From: Pseudomonadota bacterium
Lineage (GTDB): Bacteria > Chloroflexota > Ktedonobacteria > Ktedonobacterales > JACDGC01
Assembly (NCBI GenBank): GCA_021323815.1
Contig: JAJPKG010000352.1
Location: forward strand, 1-9,583
Length of the DNA stretch: 9,583 bases
Direction of reading: 5' to 3'
In this document: one piece after another, positions 6,618-9,583 of the stretch
How the letters are laid out: each line of letters opens with the position of its first letter
Numbering within the stretch: the stretch's first letter is position 1
The notes under the pieces: generated by a model
Seen by the model: only the letters and a program-made list of their open reading frames with translations
What the model was told of the DNA's origin: nothing
Databases searched by the model: none
Program-made: the position numbers and the translations under genes

Positions 6618-8450
6618 ATGGGTTTCGTGATGGACGGCCTCGAGGCCGAAGCCTATGACCGCCAATATGGCGACCGTGCATTAATTCAGCGCATCAGCGC
6701 CTATTTCGCGCCCTACCGGGGGCTGATGGTGGCGGTCGCGCTCTTCATTGTCCTCAACTCGGTGATGGATACGGTGCTGCCGATCACCATTGCGCGCGGG
6801 CTGGATGCTTTTTCGCACGGTGTCACCGCGCAAGGGATGGCGACGATCATCGGCATCATCCTGGCGGCGGGCGCACTGTCGTGGATCTTCAACTTCTTTC
6901 GCCAGCGCTTCACGGCGCGCGTGGTGGGCGATGTGGTGCTCAAGGTCCGCGAAGATGCCTTCGACGCGGTGATGAAGCGCGATATGTCGTTTTACGACGA
7001 GTTCCCCTCCGGCAAGGTCGTCAGCCGCGTCAACTCCGACACCGAAGACTTTTCGACGGTGGTGACGCTGGTGCTGAACCTGCTGAGTCAGGGATTGCTG
7101 GTGGTGCTCATCGTGGCAGCGCTATTCGTCATCAGCGCGCCGCTGGCCCTGCTGGCGCTCGCCATCACCCCGCTGGTGGTGCTGATTGCCCTGGCCTTCC
7201 GGCGCATCGCTCGCCGCATGATGCAGCGCCTGCAACGCTCGCGGGCGCAAATCAACGCACTGGTGCAGGAATCGATCAGCGGCATCTCGGTGGCGAAGAA
7301 CTTCCGGCAAGAGCAGACGATCTATGACGAGTTCCGCGAGGTGAACCAGCAGCGCTACAAAACGGGATTGCGCACCGGCCTGCTCTTCAGCGGCCTGTTT
7401 CCTTTGTTGAACACCATCGCCGGCCTGGGCACAGTCATCGTCATCTATTTCGGCGGCCTGCGCGTGATGCAAGGCTCCGTTTCCGCTGGCGCGTGGTTCT
7501 TCTTCGTGCAGAGCATTCCCATCCTGTGGTTCCCGCTGACCAGCATCGCTTCGTTCTGGAGCCAGTTCCAGCAGGGACTCGCCGCCAGCGAGCGCGTCTT
7601 CGCGTTGATCGACGCCGAGCCGCGCGTGACCCAGCACACCAGCCGCGACATGGGCCGCCTGAACGGGCGCATCGAGTTCAAGCACGTAGACTTCCGCTAT
7701 ACCGAGCAGGAAAGCGTGCTGGAAGATTTCACCCTGACCATTCCGGCGGGCGAGACGGTGGCGATTGTCGGCCACACCGGCGCAGGCAAATCCACTCTGG
7801 GCAAGCTGATCGCGCGCTTCTACGAGTTTCAGAGCGGCGAGATCCTCATCGACGGGCACGACATCCGTTCGTTCGATCTCACAGCCTATCGTCGCCAGTT
7901 GGGCATTGTGCCGCAGTTGCCGTTCCTCTTTTCCGGCACCGTTGCCGATAACATTCGCTATGCCCGTCCGGATCTGGATGATGCCGCCGTGGAACAGATC
8001 GCGCGCAGCATCGGCAACGGCGACTGGCTGGACGCGCTGCCACAAGGCGTGGCAACGGATGTGGGCGAAGCGGGCCGCAGCCTATCGCTGGGCCAGCGGC
8101 AACTGGTGGCACTCGCCCGCCTCGTCGCGCAAGATCCATCGATTATCATCCTGGACGAAGCGACCGCCAGCGTTGATCCTCTGACCGAAGCGCAGATCCA
8201 GGAAGGGTTGGACTTCGTCTTGCAGGGGCGCACGGCCATCGTCATCGCCCACCGCCTCTCCACCATCAAGAACGCCGACCGCATCCTGGTGCTGGAACAT
8301 GGGCGCATTGTGGAGGAAGGCAGCCACGCCTCGCTGCTGGCCGGTGGCGGCAAATACGCTGATTTGTATAATACGTACTTTCGCCATCAATCGCCAGACT
8401 ATCGCCCCGGCGAGGGCTTTGTGCGGGTGGCGCTGGGCGAGGCAGGGTGA
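6618..8450 (+). CDS. ABC exporter half-transporter, catalytically competent partner subunit (BmrD/TM288-like)
   Basis: The product is 610 residues: membrane domain about 30-320, ATPase domain about 352-590. Motifs: A-loop Y361, Walker A G385-HTGAGKS-T393, Q-loop Q433, signature L-S-L-G-Q (489-493), Walker B I-I-I-L-D with the catalytic Glu present (E514), D-loop ending at D520, and switch H545. The signature deviates from LSGGQ at its third residue. In a heterodimer this altered signature faces the nucleotide site of the first subunit, whose catalytic Glu is Asp, so both deviations fall on the same degenerate site. The consensus site is formed by this protein's Walker A/B and the first subunit's LSGGQ. 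The two genes therefore form one complex, separated by only 4 nt. An in-frame ATG four codons later is an alternative start. Transport direction is outward by family; the substrate is unknown. Confidence 0.95.
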   Translation: MGFVMDGLEAEAYDRQYGDRALIQRISAYFAPYRGLMVAVALFIVLNSVMDTVLPITIARGLDAFSHGVTAQGMATIIGIILAAGALSWIFNFFRQRFTARVVGDVVLKVREDAFDAVMKRDMSFYDEFPSGKVVSRVNSDTEDFSTVVTLVLNLLSQGLLVVLIVAALFVISAPLALLALAITPLVVLIALAFRRIARRMMQRLQRSRAQINALVQESISGISVAKNFRQEQTIYDEFREVNQQRYKTGLRTGLLFSGLFPLLNTIAGLGTVIVIYFGGLRVMQGSVSAGAWFFFVQSIPILWFPLTSIASFWSQFQQGLAASERVFALIDAEPRVTQHTSRDMGRLNGRIEFKHVDFRYTEQESVLEDFTLTIPAGETVAIVGHTGAGKSTLGKLIARFYEFQSGEILIDGHDIRSFDLTAYRRQLGIVPQLPFLFSGTVADNIRYARPDLDDAAVEQIARSIGNGDWLDALPQGVATDVGEAGRSLSLGQRQLVALARLVAQDPSIIILDEATASVDPLTEAQIQEGLDFVLQGRTAIVIAHRLSTIKNADRILVLEHGRIVEEGSHASLLAGGGKYADLYNTYFRHQSPDYRPGEGFVRVALGEAG

Positions 8451-8501
8451 GACAATGGCCCCACCCTCTGCCCCCCGGATCTCATCCAGGCGGTGGCGCG
8501 C

Positions 8502-8527
8502 ACAGGTTATCATCAAGATCAACCTGT
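8502..8527. terminator. Possible hairpin between convergent genes (ACAGGTT-N12-AACCTGT)
   Basis: Perfect 7-bp arms (8502-8508 and 8521-8527) with a 12-nt loop lie 52 nt after the ABC operon stop, in the 184-nt gap shared with the convergent phosphatase. There is no U-tract, so it may be a weak or factor-assisted transcript end, or chance. A second, shorter pair, CTCAG/CTGAG (8581-8585 and 8597-8601), is even weaker. Confidence 0.25.
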
Positions 8528-8634
8528 TCTGCTCGCCCACCGCCGCGCTCCGCGAAGGGATCAATGCCGCAGCGAAACGACTCAGCCGCCTCTTTGCTGA
8601 GATGTCGCAGTGGAATATGCATGAATCCCTTTTT

Positions 8635-9336
8635 CTAGGCGTCTTCCAAGCCAGCCAGATGTGCGTGATCGTTGATGGTGACAACCAACCCGCGCTCACC
8701 ATGCAGCCGAATGAGTGAAAGAGAAGCGTTGGCGGCGGGAAAGAAGAAATCGCGATCCAAGCCCAGCAGCGCGGCAATGGCGGCATTAATGGCCCCATTA
8801 TGGCTGACGACGGCCACGCGCCGGCCAGGATGCCGGGCGGCGATGTTCCGCAACGCGCCGGTGATGCGCTCGCGCACCTGTGCCGAGGATTCCACGCCGG
8901 GGATGGCCGACCACACGCCCACGCGCAACGCCTGCGCTTCGATCTCGCGCAGATAGGCTCGCAGCCGCCGCACGCGCTCTTCTGGTACCACCTCTGCTCC
9001 GATGTCTGGGCGGGCGCTGGTGAGATCTACCTCGCGCAACGCGGCGTCGATCAGGAGCGGCAAACCCGCGATCTCGGCTACCGCTTCCGCCGTCTGCCGC
9101 GCCCGCAGAATGGGGCTGCTATACACCGCCGCCACCGGCAGCAACCGGAAGCGCTCGGCCAATGCCCACGCCTGGCGTTGCCCCAGCGCGCTCAACGGCT
9201 GGTCGTTATACGTGCCGGCGGCGATTTCTGCCACGCCCGGCACCGCGTGCCCATGTCGGATCAACGCGATCTCGGTGCCGCCGGATTCTAGGCGTAACAA
9301 GGGATCGAAAGTGTCATCAGGGATGGGGATGGTCAT
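8635..9336 (-). CDS. Histidine phosphatase family protein (phosphoglycerate mutase-like, clade 1)
   Basis: The product is 233 residues. The phosphohistidine motif is R27-H28-G29 in a L-I-R-H-G-H-A context. It is followed by the S-S-P-I-L-R-A-R-Q-T-A block (73-83, phosphate-binding R78), the acid/base E102 in R-E-V-D-L, and the second catalytic H179 in V-S-H-N-G. All four core active-site residues are present, so it should be an active phosphatase or mutase acting through a phosphohistidine. Small broad-specificity phosphatases, alpha-ribazole phosphatase and phosphoglycerate mutase share this fold, and the sequence alone does not choose among them. The first about 22 residues precede the core strand. 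There is no Shine-Dalgarno before the ATG at 9336. The gene is convergent with the ABC operon and has its own predicted promoter. Confidence 0.92.
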   Translation of the reverse strand: MTIPIPDDTFDPLLRLESGGTEIALIRHGHAVPGVAEIAAGTYNDQPLSALGQRQAWALAERFRLLPVAAVYSSPILRARQTAEAVAEIAGLPLLIDAALREVDLTSARPDIGAEVVPEERVRRLRAYLREIEAQALRVGVWSAIPGVESSAQVRERITGALRNIAARHPGRRVAVVSHNGAINAAIAALLGLDRDFFFPAANASLSLIRLHGERGLVVTINDHAHLAGLEDA

Positions 9337-9393
9337 GAAGAGAGGACTCGCTATCTTTCAGGAATGGTGCACAGCTTGCACATAACACGATTG

Positions 9394-9420
9394 ATTATAA
9401 AACATAGCGTGGGAGTACAA
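9394..9420 (-). promoter_or_regulatory. Candidate promoter of the histidine phosphatase gene (perfect -10, short spacer)
   Basis: On the minus strand a perfect TATAAT (9394-9399) is preceded by TTGTAC (9415-9420) at a spacing of 15 nt, shorter than the usual 16-18. The start of transcription would fall near 9387, about 50 nt before the ATG. The exact -10 inside an AT-rich island makes this plausible, but the -35 is weak. Confidence 0.45.
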
Positions 9421-9481
9421 TTCCTCGCTCAAAAAGAGAGGGCATCAGTTAGATATCTCTACTGGCTCATACCAATCAACA

Positions 9482-9507
9482 CGGCCCGCACCTTGCGATG
9501 CGGGCCG
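9482..9507 (-). terminator. GC-rich hairpin downstream of the GroEL-like gene
   Basis: The arms CGGCCCGCA (9482-9490) and TGCGGGCCG (9499-9507) are perfectly complementary over 9 bp with an 8-nt loop. They lie about 30 nt past the stop of the minus-strand gene at the right edge. On that strand the hairpin is followed by TGTTGATTGG, T-rich but without a clean U-run. An intrinsic terminator is the best reading; the other orientation has no T-tract at all. Confidence 0.6.
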
Positions 9508-9537
9508 CGCGTGTCTGCCGCTGTCGTGATCCCGTGA

Positions 9538-9583
9538 TTAGTATTCCGGCATCGCGGGGGCGGCGGCTTTTTCCTTCTCAGGG
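9538..9583 (-). CDS. groL: Probable 60-kDa chaperonin GroEL, last 14 codons only
   Basis: Reading the minus strand into the TAA at 9538-9540 gives P-E-K-E-K-A-A-A-P-A-M-P-E-Y. An acidic/Lys segment followed by an Ala/Pro tail and a terminal Met-Pro-Glu-Tyr resembles GroEL C-termini that lack the Gly-Gly-Met repeat. The strong hairpin about 30 nt downstream fits the end of a highly expressed operon. Only 14 residues are visible, so the identification rests on resemblance of a variable tail and is tentative. The rest of the gene lies beyond the right edge. Confidence 0.45.
   Translation of the reverse strand, partial: PEKEKAAAPAMPEY

Noticed and set aside
7122..8045. Minus-strand open frame (307 codons) inside the second ABC gene
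   Set aside because: It is antisense to conserved transporter motifs and is best explained by codon bias.
8455..8718. Possible small plus-strand gene right after the ABC operon (ATG 8455, GGTGAG upstream)
   Set aside because: It ends antisense within the phosphatase gene, the translation has no membrane segment or motif, and the purine stretch is the end of the transporter coding sequence.
8082..8798. Minus-strand open frame (238 codons) spanning the ABC 3' end and the phosphatase 3' end
   Set aside because: It overlaps two well-supported genes, one antisense and one in another frame, and carries no motif.

Overview
The window comes from a GC-rich bacterial chromosome. My best guess is a member of the Chloroflexota. 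That rests only on protein style and on a partial GroEL-like C-terminus without a Gly-Met tail, so it is an inference. Coding density is high, intergenic gaps are short, and most genes have a weak to moderate Shine-Dalgarno sequence. I found no tRNA, rRNA, CRISPR array, insertion sequence or phage gene, and no clear sign of recent transfer.

Layout. Positions 1-964 (minus strand) hold a two-gene regulatory unit: an ECF sigma factor whose stop overlaps the start of a zinc-finger anti-sigma factor, which runs off the left edge. About 377 bases without a convincing gene follow (965-1341), carrying several dyads including a perfect 14-bp palindrome. Positions 1342-2340 (minus) encode an extended-SDR NAD-dependent epimerase/reductase. 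It is divergent from a PAP2-family membrane phosphatase (2535-3356, plus), and the gap between them carries a good sigma-70-like promoter. Next on the plus strand is an unrecognised single-pass membrane protein with six cysteines (3418-4629).

Positions 4823-8450 (plus) hold the main functional unit: two adjacent half-size ABC exporter genes. Their complementary active-site deviations (Asp for the catalytic Glu in the first, LSLGQ for LSGGQ in the second) mark them as one heterodimeric exporter with one consensus and one degenerate ATP site. Convergent to them is a histidine phosphatase (8635-9336, minus). At the right edge is the last piece of a minus-strand gene that reads like the GroEL C-terminus, followed by a GC-rich hairpin.

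Working together. The sigma/anti-sigma pair is a self-contained signalling unit whose targets cannot be read here. The PAP2 phosphatase and the unknown membrane protein may be co-transcribed (61-base gap). The ABC pair is almost certainly co-transcribed and co-assembled (4-base gap). The remaining genes look like independent housekeeping or accessory functions. I see no convincing evidence of an undescribed multi-gene system. The most informative items are the asymmetric ABC heterodimer, the unknown six-cysteine membrane protein and several operator-like dyads.
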